A stretch of DNA of 64,000 bases from an uncultured Lachnospiraceae bacterium (lineage in GTDB: Bacteria > Bacillota > Clostridia > Lachnospirales > Lachnospiraceae): positions 25,185-89,184 of the forward strand of contig URUY01000015.1 in the NCBI GenBank assembly GCA_900551115.1. The letters run 5' to 3'. The position numbers and the translations under genes are program-made. Shown piece after piece: positions 9,155 through 16,370 of this stretch. The notes under the pieces were generated by a model. The model saw only the letters and a list, made by a program, of their open reading frames with translations. It made no database searches and was not told the origin of the DNA. Position 1 is the stretch's first letter, and each line of letters starts with the position of its first letter.

Positions 9155-10039
9155 TCAGTTCCCCTCCTTGCCGCTAAGAGCCACAAACAGCTGCTGCAGA
9201 TTAACAGACTGTACGGTTACCTCTGTATGTGCAGGCAGCTTCTGTCCCTTAGAAAGCAATACTGTAACACCTTTACTCCTTCCTATCTTCTCCTCATGCA
9301 TGCAGGTAAGGTGTGCTGTCACAGCGTCCACTTCCTCATCCTTTCCGCTTATATGAAAGGCTCTTTCTAACAGTTCCTGGGTATTTTCCTTTAAAAGAAT
9401 CTGACCTTTATCCAACATAATGACCTCGTCAAAAATCCCTGCCGCTTCTTCGATAATATGGGTAGAAACAATAAAGGTCCTGCCGCTTTTTGTAAACTCC
9501 TCCAGTAAAACCCGGTAAAAATACTCCCGCATCACTACATCCAGTCCGGCTACCGGCTCATCCAAAAAGGTATAGTCAGCCTTGCTCGCCAGTGCAATAA
9601 CGATAGTCAGCATGGACAGCATACCCTTTGACAGCTTTGCCACCTTCTTTTTTACGTCCAGCTCAAATTCCTTTACCAGTCTGTCTGCCATCTGTTTATC
9701 CCAGTTCGGCATATACCAGGAAGCCGCGCGCAGATACTCCTTTACCTTATAGGAATTCGCTACTGTTCCGTTTATGGCAATAGGATTGATTTCCCTTGAA
9801 AAACAGATATGGTCAAGAGCCTCTCTGTTTTCCCATACCGGCATACCGTTTACCGTAACAGTTCCTGCCGTTGCAGGATTCTGTGCGGAAAGAATGGATA
9901 ACAGTGTTGTTTTTCCCGCTCCGTTTCTTCCAATCAATCCGTAAATCTTTCCCTTTTCCAGCTCCAGACTGACCTTGGAAAGAACTTCCTTTTTCCCATA
10001 GGTTTTTGTAATATTACTGCAAACTATTTTTTCTTCCAT
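9155..10039 (-). CDS. ABC transporter ATP-binding protein (YtrB-like)
   Basis: 294 residues. Walker A IGRNGAGKTT (about 36-45), an unusual signature LSKGM in place of LSGGQ, Walker B YTFLDEP and the switch His in VSTHIIEEA are all present. The LSKGM signature is typical of the YtrB/EcsA-like exporter branch. The N-terminal 210 residues form the nucleotide-binding domain and the C-terminal 80 a family-specific tail. It starts 33 bp after the gntR gene and is the energising subunit for the two membrane proteins that follow. Confidence 0.9.
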   Translation of the reverse strand: MEEKIVCSNITKTYGKKEVLSKVSLELEKGKIYGLIGRNGAGKTTLLSILSAQNPATAGTVTVNGMPVWENREALDHICFSREINPIAINGTVANSYKVKEYLRAASWYMPNWDKQMADRLVKEFELDVKKKVAKLSKGMLSMLTIVIALASKADYTFLDEPVAGLDVVMREYFYRVLLEEFTKSGRTFIVSTHIIEEAAGIFDEVIMLDKGQILLKENTQELLERAFHISGKDEEVDAVTAHLTCMHEEKIGRSKGVTVLLSKGQKLPAHTEVTVQSVNLQQLFVALSGKEGN

Positions 10040-10072
10040 TTCTTTCTCCCTCTTTACTCTGTATTTTACAGT

Positions 10073-10435
10073 CTATTTGCTCTTGGCAATCATATTTATC
10101 AGTTCTTCCTTTGTAATGCCGATACTTAACGCTTCCTCTAAAAGCTTTTTAACATAGTTGTCAAAAAAAGCTTCCTGTCTTCTCTCTTTTATACTGTTTT
10201 TTGCACCTGATGCCACAAACATGCCTATCCCCCTTTTCTTATATAAAACGCCGTCATCTACCAGTATGTTAATCCCCTTAGCCGCCGTTGCCGGATTAAT
10301 CGCATACAGCTTCGCCAGTTCATTTGTACTGGGAACCCGTTCCTCTTCCAGCAGAATATCCCGCAGGATATCATTTTCTATCATTTCACTGATTTGCAGA
10401 TATATGGACTTCTCCTGATTCAGAATCTCATTCAC
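10073..10435 (-). CDS. GntR family regulator (YtrA subfamily)
   Basis: 120 residues, the short form typical of YtrA: a winged helix (EERVPSTNELAKLYAINPATA) plus a small C-terminal dimerisation segment. The start codon is GTG at 10435, with AAAGGAGGG seven bases upstream; an ATG two bases earlier is out of frame. The protein heads the ABC operon and almost certainly represses it through the palindrome that covers the -10 box. Confidence 0.9.
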   Translation of the reverse strand: MNEILNQEKSIYLQISEMIENDILRDILLEEERVPSTNELAKLYAINPATAAKGINILVDDGVLYKKRGIGMFVASGAKNSIKERRQEAFFDNYVKKLLEEALSIGITKEELINMIAKSK

Positions 10436-10468
10436 ATTTTTCCCTCCTTTCCCTTTTCTTGGTTGTGC

Positions 10469-10492
10469 GGTTCATTACTTATGTAATTAACC
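10469..10492. promoter_or_regulatory. Palindromic operator, probably for the GntR repressor
   Basis: The 24-bp site GGTT.ATTAC.TA.GTAAT.AACC is a near-perfect dyad. It overlaps the -10 element of the operon promoter by three bases and extends downstream over the expected transcription start, the usual position of a repressor site. Confidence 0.7.
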
Positions 10493-10518
10493 ATATCACC
10501 AGCAGACTGTATTGTCAA
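10490..10518 (-). promoter_or_regulatory. Sigma-A promoter of the gntR-ABC operon
   Basis: A perfect TTGACA (10518-10513), 17-bp spacer and TATGGT (10495-10490) precede the gntR gene, with the operator directly downstream. Confidence 0.75.
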
Positions 10519-10570
10519 TACTTTTTTTAACTTACTTTTTAATCTTCTTTTTGTACCGCCGCCTTTATAG

Positions 10571-10597
10571 AAAAAAGAGCGTTTTCACGCTCTTTTC
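10571..10597 (-). terminator. Terminator after the NYN/OST-HTH gene
   Basis: AAAAGAGCG pairs with CGCTCTTTT around a six-base loop and runs into T residues on the minus strand, ending the helicase-NYN transcription unit. Confidence 0.75.
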
Positions 10598-10647
10598 TCC
10601 GGTTTTTCAGTTATTTACTTATGCTCATCCTTTTCTTTATTTTCGGC

Positions 10648-11685
10648 CTATTCTTTATTTTCGGTCTTTTCCCTATTTTCGGCCTTTTCCTTGTTTTCAG
10701 ATGTTTCCTTTTGCTTTGTCTGCTTTTTTACCGTTTTGGGTTTCGACTGCCTTTTTTGTGCTGTCCTGCCATTTTTCTTTTCCGGCGCAGGCTTTTCAGA
10801 AAGTTCTTTCTTTACGTCTGCTTTCCCCAAAGCCTCTTTCTCGGAAAGCATTTTCTCAGAAGCCGTTTTCTCAAAACCTGCGTTTTCAGAAGCTTCTTTT
10901 TCGGAAAAAGCTTTTCTTACCAACACCAGATTTACATCCTTTTTAGAAAGCTCAATTCCCTGAAAGGATTCTACCATCTTGCTGAACTTGGAAAACTTAT
11001 AGACACGGCAGTCAAAATCAGGATACCGCTTCTGTAAGATATTCCCCAGTTCGCCAAGGTTCATCCACTCTCCGTCTTCCGTCTGCTCGTCAATAATATC
11101 CATTACCGTCTTTCGTATGGTTTTTAAGCTGGTAATGGGAACTGCCTCGGCATCGCTGCCATTCTGTTTCCTGCCTGCCCCACCGGGCAATTTTTCTTCT
11201 TCTGTCGTCTCTTCTGTCAAAACAGCTTCCTTCTCAGATGCTTTTTCACTCTCGTACAGCACATCCAGCGTTTTAAACTGTTCGCAGGCCTGAACAAATG
11301 CCTTGGGGGTCTTGCTTTCTCCCATGCCGATTACCATTTTGCCGTCTTCTCTAAGCCTTCTTGCCAGCGTGGTAAAGTCGCTGTCCGAAGTAGCAATAAT
11401 GAATCCGTCCACGTGGTTGCCGTACAAAATATCCATGGCATCAATAATCATGGCGGAATCTGACGCATTTTTTCCTACCGTATAGCTGTACTGCTGTATC
11501 GGCGTCAGGGAATTATGAAGCAGACATTCTTTCCAGGAGCGCTTGGAATGGTCCGTCCAGTCTCCGTAAATCCTTCTGACACTGGCAATACCGTAGTTTA
11601 CCGTCTCCTTTAATATAATATCAATATACTTTGGTGAAATGTTATCCGCATCAATCAACAAAGCAAATTTTCTGTCATTTTCCAT
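10648..11685 (-). CDS. NYN (LabA/DUF88) domain protein with OST-HTH/LOTUS domain
   Basis: 345 residues. The N-terminal 150 form a PIN-like NYN domain with the acidic residues of LIDADNIS, the mid-domain DSAMIIDAMD and IATSDSDF, as expected for a metal-dependent RNase fold. Residues about 185-250 look like an OST-HTH/LOTUS domain, which binds RNA in other proteins. The remaining 90 residues are a low-complexity Lys/Glu tail with repeated SEKEA/ENKE-like units, probably disordered. Such proteins are common in Clostridia, but their targets are unknown. It lies 100 bp downstream of the membrane-segment helicase on the same strand and ends at a terminator. Confidence 0.85.
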   Translation of the reverse strand: MENDRKFALLIDADNISPKYIDIILKETVNYGIASVRRIYGDWTDHSKRSWKECLLHNSLTPIQQYSYTVGKNASDSAMIIDAMDILYGNHVDGFIIATSDSDFTTLARRLREDGKMVIGMGESKTPKAFVQACEQFKTLDVLYESEKASEKEAVLTEETTEEEKLPGGAGRKQNGSDAEAVPITSLKTIRKTVMDIIDEQTEDGEWMNLGELGNILQKRYPDFDCRVYKFSKFSKMVESFQGIELSKKDVNLVLVRKAFSEKEASENAGFEKTASEKMLSEKEALGKADVKKELSEKPAPEKKNGRTAQKRQSKPKTVKKQTKQKETSENKEKAENREKTENKE

Positions 11686-11729
11686 TTTTTCAACCTTTCT
11701 TTATCCGCAAAACTGACTTCTTTCGTTTC

Positions 11730-11768
11730 GCTTTTCCATATAGCTTTTCCATATAGCTTTTCAATGTA
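11730..11768. repeat. Three 13-bp tandem repeats between helicase and NYN genes
   Basis: Unit GCTTTTCCATATA occurs twice exactly (11730-11742, 11743-11755), then once in degenerate form. It lies in the 100-bp gap between the two genes. Confidence 0.75.
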
Positions 11769-11785
11769 TCTTTTCAGTCTGCCTC

Positions 11786-14665
11786 TTATTCTGCATTTCT
11801 GATTACCTTTTTTTTCGCAACACAAGAAGGATTCTTATTGGCAAGGGAATGCAGCTTCGCAGCAAGTAAAAGCTGTTTCCCCTCCTGGCTTCTTGTATAG
11901 TGCAGATTATAACTGCCTATATATCGTCCTACCTTGCTTTGAAACAGCAGCGCATCCTCTTTTCTTTTGCCGAAAAGCTCAGGAACACAGTAATATCTGC
12001 ACAGCTTTGATACACTGTACCGTGCTTCTAAAAGATATCTCTGTTTATCTACAACACCGAAAAATTCACAGATGCATTTGGCAAAAACATCTTTTTCCCG
12101 CTCGCTGCCTCCGCGCAGATAAATAAAATTCATGCCTTCGTCACCCACTTCGTCTACGGCTGTTTTCACATCACAGCTCAAAATGGGACCGAATTTTTTA
12201 AGTGCTGCCAGCATACATTTTCCGATAGCCTGCATATAGCGTCCGGGAGTCGCCGTTCTGATAAGATAAACCGTTCGTTTTCCTGTCCATGCCCCTGTAA
12301 AAACACCGCAGATTCCCCAAAAAGCCACCGATAAGGCATTAAGGAATCCCTCTCTGCCGGATATTACAAGAGAAAGTGCCGGGAAGAATTTTACCATACT
12401 GACAACAAACACCGCACCAAATAAAACAGCCTCTGCAAGCGTCTTGTAAAACCGAAAATCCTTTTTAAAAAATTCTTTGGAAACACCGGCCTCTATAACC
12501 GCTTCCATTTTGGTAAGTGGCGCCAGACAATCCTCCCATTTCTTTTTCAGAGCCTTCCTGTCCGCTGCCATTAAAAGCATCTGTCCGTTTATCTTCTCAA
12601 GCATTGCGCCTGTGTAAGGCCCCTTGATATAGCTTAATCTCTGCAATCCGTTCTCGATGCTGTTCTTTTCATAATGAACCCCTAAAAATCCGTCAAAACG
12701 TCTTCTTAAGGTAGCAAAATCCTCTGTTTCCGCTTCCCCCTTTAAGGGGACTTCTTCGCTGTCCGCTCCTGTTTGGATTTCCTTAAGTCCGGCTGTTACG
12801 TTCCGTTTACTCTGCTGCCCGGCTGCCGTTACTGCCTGCACACTCTCCGGCTGCATACAGATTAAATGCCAGATATTGCTGACCTTATCCGGATTGCCGC
12901 GCATCACACGGATTGCCCTTCCTCTCATCTGATTGCTCAGCATAAAGGAACCTACAAAGGAAGCCAAAATCAGACTGTTAATGCAGGGGGAATCCCACCC
13001 CTCGCCAAGCAGCGATTTGGTACCGATAAGCACCCTTACCTCTCCTCTGTTAAAAAGCTCCGTTACCAGACTTGAGGCTGTATGCTCCGTACCGCTTATG
13101 GTCACCTGATAATAAGCACCCTCTGTCAGCTCCTTCATGCTGCCCTTTACCTTGCGTTCATCCATAATCTCCTGCAATGCCTCTTTTGCATTTGCCGGAA
13201 TAATCACGATACTGCCGGAAAGCACGCCGACACGCAGATTTCCCGCAGTAATCCGCTCTCCTGACGAGGTGGTATTTTTCTCATTTTTCATACCGGAAAA
13301 GGTTCTTCTGATATTTTCAAAAATAGGAATAACCCCCAGCTCATCAACACCCTTCTCTGCATTGCCCACTGCCTGCATATACTCTTTTTTAATATAGTCG
13401 GTGAGGATTAAAAGCCGCAGGTCGCTTCCCAAATTCTCATATTCTGCCCGTGTTACTTCCAGAATACTGTTCAGCTTCCCCTTGGAATTCATAAGCAGCT
13501 TATTAATTGCATCATTTTTTGCCAGACAAACCGTATTTTTCTGAATCAGACCACGCGCCTTTAAGCTGGCAATCAGATTTTCCCTGTACTCTTTGGTACA
13601 GCTGTAGCTTTCCGTATCCTCATACAAAAAGCCCTGAAGCAGAAGCTCCATCCAGCTTAAGGTAAGAGCCGGCAGACGGTTTCCCTTTCCCAGCATCTTT
13701 AAAAGCTCTCCGGAAAAGGCAATATTTTTAGCCTGTAAAAAAATTAACAGCGCTGACAAATATTCCGGCTTCTCCAAAAACAGATCCGCACACTTTTTAG
13801 GTGCCAAAAGCCCTCTGTGCGTACTGATAAGGTTTGCAAACTCCTCATCCCCAAACAGCTCTGCAGCTTTTTTTGCCGCTTCCTCTGCAAACCTTTTAAC
13901 CGCCTCCTCTTCCTCTTTGGTAGGCATATTAAAATATACATAATCCTGATGGGGGCAGAGACTCCCCTCCTTTACTAACTCCGGCACAATGATTTCCTCG
14001 TCAATGGGACCGCATAAACCGATATAACGCTCCCACTGGGCGGGTGTAGAATCATAGGGTGGCGTAGCCGTCAGGGAAATCACCGTACATTCCGGCATCT
14101 TTCCCACCATTTCTTCAAGTGCCTTCCACCATTCACTGCGCAGATGATGCGCCTCGTCCAGACAAATGGTCTTGATGCCGTTTCCTTTCACCGTAGCAAA
14201 AAAATCAAAATCGGAATAATCCGTTTCTTCACAAGCAACCTCTGTCATCGGTTCCTCGGCACTGCTCTTTGCTGCTTCTTCTGACGCATCGGTTTCCGCC
14301 TCTGCTTCTTTCCCCTTCTTTTTTGTCATACCACTGTGCAGGGCCTGATAGGTAATGGCTGTTATCACACCCGGTTCCTTGATACTGTTTGATAAAAGAC
14401 CTTCGGTTTCTGTTCCCTCCGGTATGTAAGCCTCTCTGATACGGGACAGCCATTGATCCCTGATATTGACGCTTGGAGACAGTATCAGGGCAGGTGCGTT
14501 CAGCCTCCTGATAAGCTCGATTCCAAGCGTTGTCTTCCCGGAACCGGGCGCTGCCACAATATGCATTCTTTTATCTGCAAAATACTGTGCCGACTTGTCC
14601 AATACCCGTTTCTGATAGCTTCTCCATTTTCCGTTAAAATGTAAAATGTCTTTTATCTGCTGCAC
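11786..14665 (-). CDS. Superfamily II DEAD/DEAH-box helicase with C-terminal membrane segments
   Basis: 959 residues. Helicase motifs are clear: Walker A APGSGKTT (39-46), DEAH (170-173), SLTATPP (197-203) and a motif VI QMRGRAIR near 578. A charged insertion (about 112-150) separates motif Ia from the DEAH box. Two hydrophobic stretches at about 743-766 and 773-795, separated by a short polar loop, look like a membrane hairpin and are followed by 160 further residues of unrecognised type. SF2 proteins of this shape normally unwind or translocate on nucleic acid; membrane attachment would be unusual. No nuclease or methylase partner is adjacent. The ppi gene ends 40 bp upstream, so the two may be cotranscribed. 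Confidence 0.85.
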   Translation of the reverse strand: MQQIKDILHFNGKWRSYQKRVLDKSAQYFADKRMHIVAAPGSGKTTLGIELIRRLNAPALILSPSVNIRDQWLSRIREAYIPEGTETEGLLSNSIKEPGVITAITYQALHSGMTKKKGKEAEAETDASEEAAKSSAEEPMTEVACEETDYSDFDFFATVKGNGIKTICLDEAHHLRSEWWKALEEMVGKMPECTVISLTATPPYDSTPAQWERYIGLCGPIDEEIIVPELVKEGSLCPHQDYVYFNMPTKEEEEAVKRFAEEAAKKAAELFGDEEFANLISTHRGLLAPKKCADLFLEKPEYLSALLIFLQAKNIAFSGELLKMLGKGNRLPALTLSWMELLLQGFLYEDTESYSCTKEYRENLIASLKARGLIQKNTVCLAKNDAINKLLMNSKGKLNSILEVTRAEYENLGSDLRLLILTDYIKKEYMQAVGNAEKGVDELGVIPIFENIRRTFSGMKNEKNTTSSGERITAGNLRVGVLSGSIVIIPANAKEALQEIMDERKVKGSMKELTEGAYYQVTISGTEHTASSLVTELFNRGEVRVLIGTKSLLGEGWDSPCINSLILASFVGSFMLSNQMRGRAIRVMRGNPDKVSNIWHLICMQPESVQAVTAAGQQSKRNVTAGLKEIQTGADSEEVPLKGEAETEDFATLRRRFDGFLGVHYEKNSIENGLQRLSYIKGPYTGAMLEKINGQMLLMAADRKALKKKWEDCLAPLTKMEAVIEAGVSKEFFKKDFRFYKTLAEAVLFGAVFVVSMVKFFPALSLVISGREGFLNALSVAFWGICGVFTGAWTGKRTVYLIRTATPGRYMQAIGKCMLAALKKFGPILSCDVKTAVDEVGDEGMNFIYLRGGSEREKDVFAKCICEFFGVVDKQRYLLEARYSVSKLCRYYCVPELFGKRKEDALLFQSKVGRYIGSYNLHYTRSQEGKQLLLAAKLHSLANKNPSCVAKKKVIRNAE

Positions 14666-14705
14666 TGCCGTAACCCCCTTTATTTTTTACATACTGCCCT
14701 TTTCT

Positions 14706-15401
14706 TTAATCAACCACTTCCACACTTTCAATAACCGGTCTGTTTTCCGCAGGAACAATACCGTTGATATCCTGTCCTGTGGTATTTTCACAGATATCGT
14801 CCACAATATCCATTCCCTCCGTTACATAGCCGAAAGCTGCATATTCTCCGTCCAAATAAGTATTGTCCTGATGCATAATAAAGAACTGTGAGCTGGCGCT
14901 GTTATAATCCTGTGAGCGTGCCATGGAAATAGCTCCTCTTGTATGGGACAGGGGATTGTCCACACCATTTTCCGAAAACTCTCCGGTAATAGTATTTTCA
15001 GAACCGCCCGTACCGTTTCCCAAAGGGTCTCCGCCCTGCATCATAAATCCGTCAATAATACGGTGAAAGGTAAGTCCGTCATAAAAGCCCTCTTCTGCCA
15101 GCTTCATAAAATTCGTCACCGTAACAGGCGCACTGTCCGCATCCAGCTCTACGGAAATCGTCCCCATATCCTTGATATGGATATTTACGTGGTGTTTGCC
15201 CGTAAGCAGCTCTCCATCGGTCTGTGCCACACCGTCCTGCGCTGTATCGCTCTGTACCGTACTTTCCGCCCCTGTCTGTGCTGTACCTTCTGCCTTACTG
15301 TCCTGATTCTTTTTATCGCCGCAGCCGGAAAGCAGCATCATGCAAAAACTTCCTGCCAGACATAATATCATAAATTTTTTTCCAATCCTTATACGCTTCA
15401 T
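14706..15401 (-). CDS. Cyclophilin-type peptidyl-prolyl isomerase, lipoprotein
   Basis: 231 residues. The N-terminus is a lipoprotein signal (positive residues, hydrophobic core, LLSGC with Cys27), so the mature enzyme should be tethered outside the membrane. A Thr/Gln/Ala-rich linker follows, then a cyclophilin domain with FHRIIDGFMMQGGDP and the SQFFIMHQD core. It speeds proline isomerisation in exported proteins. The ATG has GAGAGGAAAG upstream. Context with metA and the helicase does not suggest a specific client. Confidence 0.92.
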   Translation of the reverse strand: MKRIRIGKKFMILCLAGSFCMMLLSGCGDKKNQDSKAEGTAQTGAESTVQSDTAQDGVAQTDGELLTGKHHVNIHIKDMGTISVELDADSAPVTVTNFMKLAEEGFYDGLTFHRIIDGFMMQGGDPLGNGTGGSENTITGEFSENGVDNPLSHTRGAISMARSQDYNSASSQFFIMHQDNTYLDGEYAAFGYVTEGMDIVDDICENTTGQDINGIVPAENRPVIESVEVVD

Positions 15402-15444
15402 TTTCTTTCCTCTCTTATTCTTCTTATGCTCTTTTGTTTTTTTC

Positions 15445-15475
15445 TTTTTACAGTTCGTGTTTTTTTACAGTTCGT
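15445..15475. repeat. 14-bp direct repeat duplicating the metA 3' end
   Basis: TTTTTACAGTTCGT occurs at 15445-15458 and 15462-15475, the second copy holding the metA stop codon. The last codons of metA and its stop are therefore duplicated just past the gene. Confidence 0.7.
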
Positions 15476-16370
15476 ACGGAGTCACCTGATATACATAATA
15501 ATTTAGCCAGTTGCTGTACAAATTGTTGCTGTGGGAACGCCACTGCAGCAGGGGTTTTTCATCAGGATTGTCGTTGGGATAATAATTATGGGGAATATGA
15601 ATGGGCAGTCCCTTGTCCAAATCCCTGTGATATTCATTATTTAAGGTATAACGGTCATATTCGGGATGACCGTTTACAAAAATCTGTTTTCCCTCGTGGG
15701 CAATGGCTAAAAAGACGCCTGCCTCCTCCGACTCTGCTAACACAGTGATTTCAGGACATGCATGGATGGCTGCCGCCGGGGTTTCCGTATGTCTGCTGTG
15801 AGGCGCTAAAAAGATATCGTCAAAGCCTCTGACAAGCGGTACCTTCCTGTTTGCCACCCGGTGCGGATACACGCCAAAGAGCTTTTCTTTAAGCTGCCTT
15901 TTCTGAATCCCATAGTGGTGGTAAAAAGCTGCCTGCGCTCCCCAGCAGATATGCAGCGTGGAGGTTACGTTTTTACAGGACCAGTCCATGATATCACAGA
16001 GTTCCTCCCAGTAATCCACCTCCTCAAAGGTAATGTCCTCTACCGGCGCTCCCGTAATGATAAGACCGTCAAACTTACGGTTTCTGACCTCATCTATGGT
16101 AGTATAGAACTTGTTTAAATGGTTTGCAGAAGTATTGACAGAGGTATGGCTCTTTACGTTTAAAAAAGTCACGTCTACCTGCAGCGGTGTGTTGGAAAAT
16201 GCCCGAAGAAGCTGTAATTCCGTATCCTGCTTTATTGGCATCAGGTTTAAAATACAAACCTGCAACGGGCGTATGTCCTGATGCAGAGCCCGGTTCTCAT
16301 CCATCACGAATATATTTTCATTTTCCAGTATTTCCTTTGCTGGCAAATCACTTTGTGTCTTAATCGGCAT
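15465..16370 (-). CDS. metA: Homoserine O-acetyltransferase (MetA family)
   Basis: From the ATG at 16370 (site GGAGG) the protein numbers exactly like characterised MetA enzymes: Cys142 in LHICWGAQ, His235 and Glu237 in NGHPEYD. Residue 111 is Glu (GAPVE), which in Firmicute MetA proteins selects acetyl-CoA, whereas enterobacterial enzymes with Gly use succinyl-CoA. It therefore most likely makes O-acetylhomoserine for methionine synthesis despite the common label of succinyltransferase. The start overlaps the ligA stop by 11 bases, so translation is probably coupled. No SAM riboswitch or T-box leader is possible at this position. Confidence 0.95.
   Translation of the reverse strand: MPIKTQSDLPAKEILENENIFVMDENRALHQDIRPLQVCILNLMPIKQDTELQLLRAFSNTPLQVDVTFLNVKSHTSVNTSANHLNKFYTTIDEVRNRKFDGLIITGAPVEDITFEEVDYWEELCDIMDWSCKNVTSTLHICWGAQAAFYHHYGIQKRQLKEKLFGVYPHRVANRKVPLVRGFDDIFLAPHSRHTETPAAAIHACPEITVLAESEEAGVFLAIAHEGKQIFVNGHPEYDRYTLNNEYHRDLDKGLPIHIPHNYYPNDNPDEKPLLQWRSHSNNLYSNWLNYYVYQVTPYEL

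Noticed and set aside
10512..10963. Phe-rich hydrophobic plus-strand frames resembling membrane proteins
   Set aside because: They are the reverse of the Lys/Glu repeat tail of the NYN protein; TTC/TTT runs arise from GAA/AAA codons.
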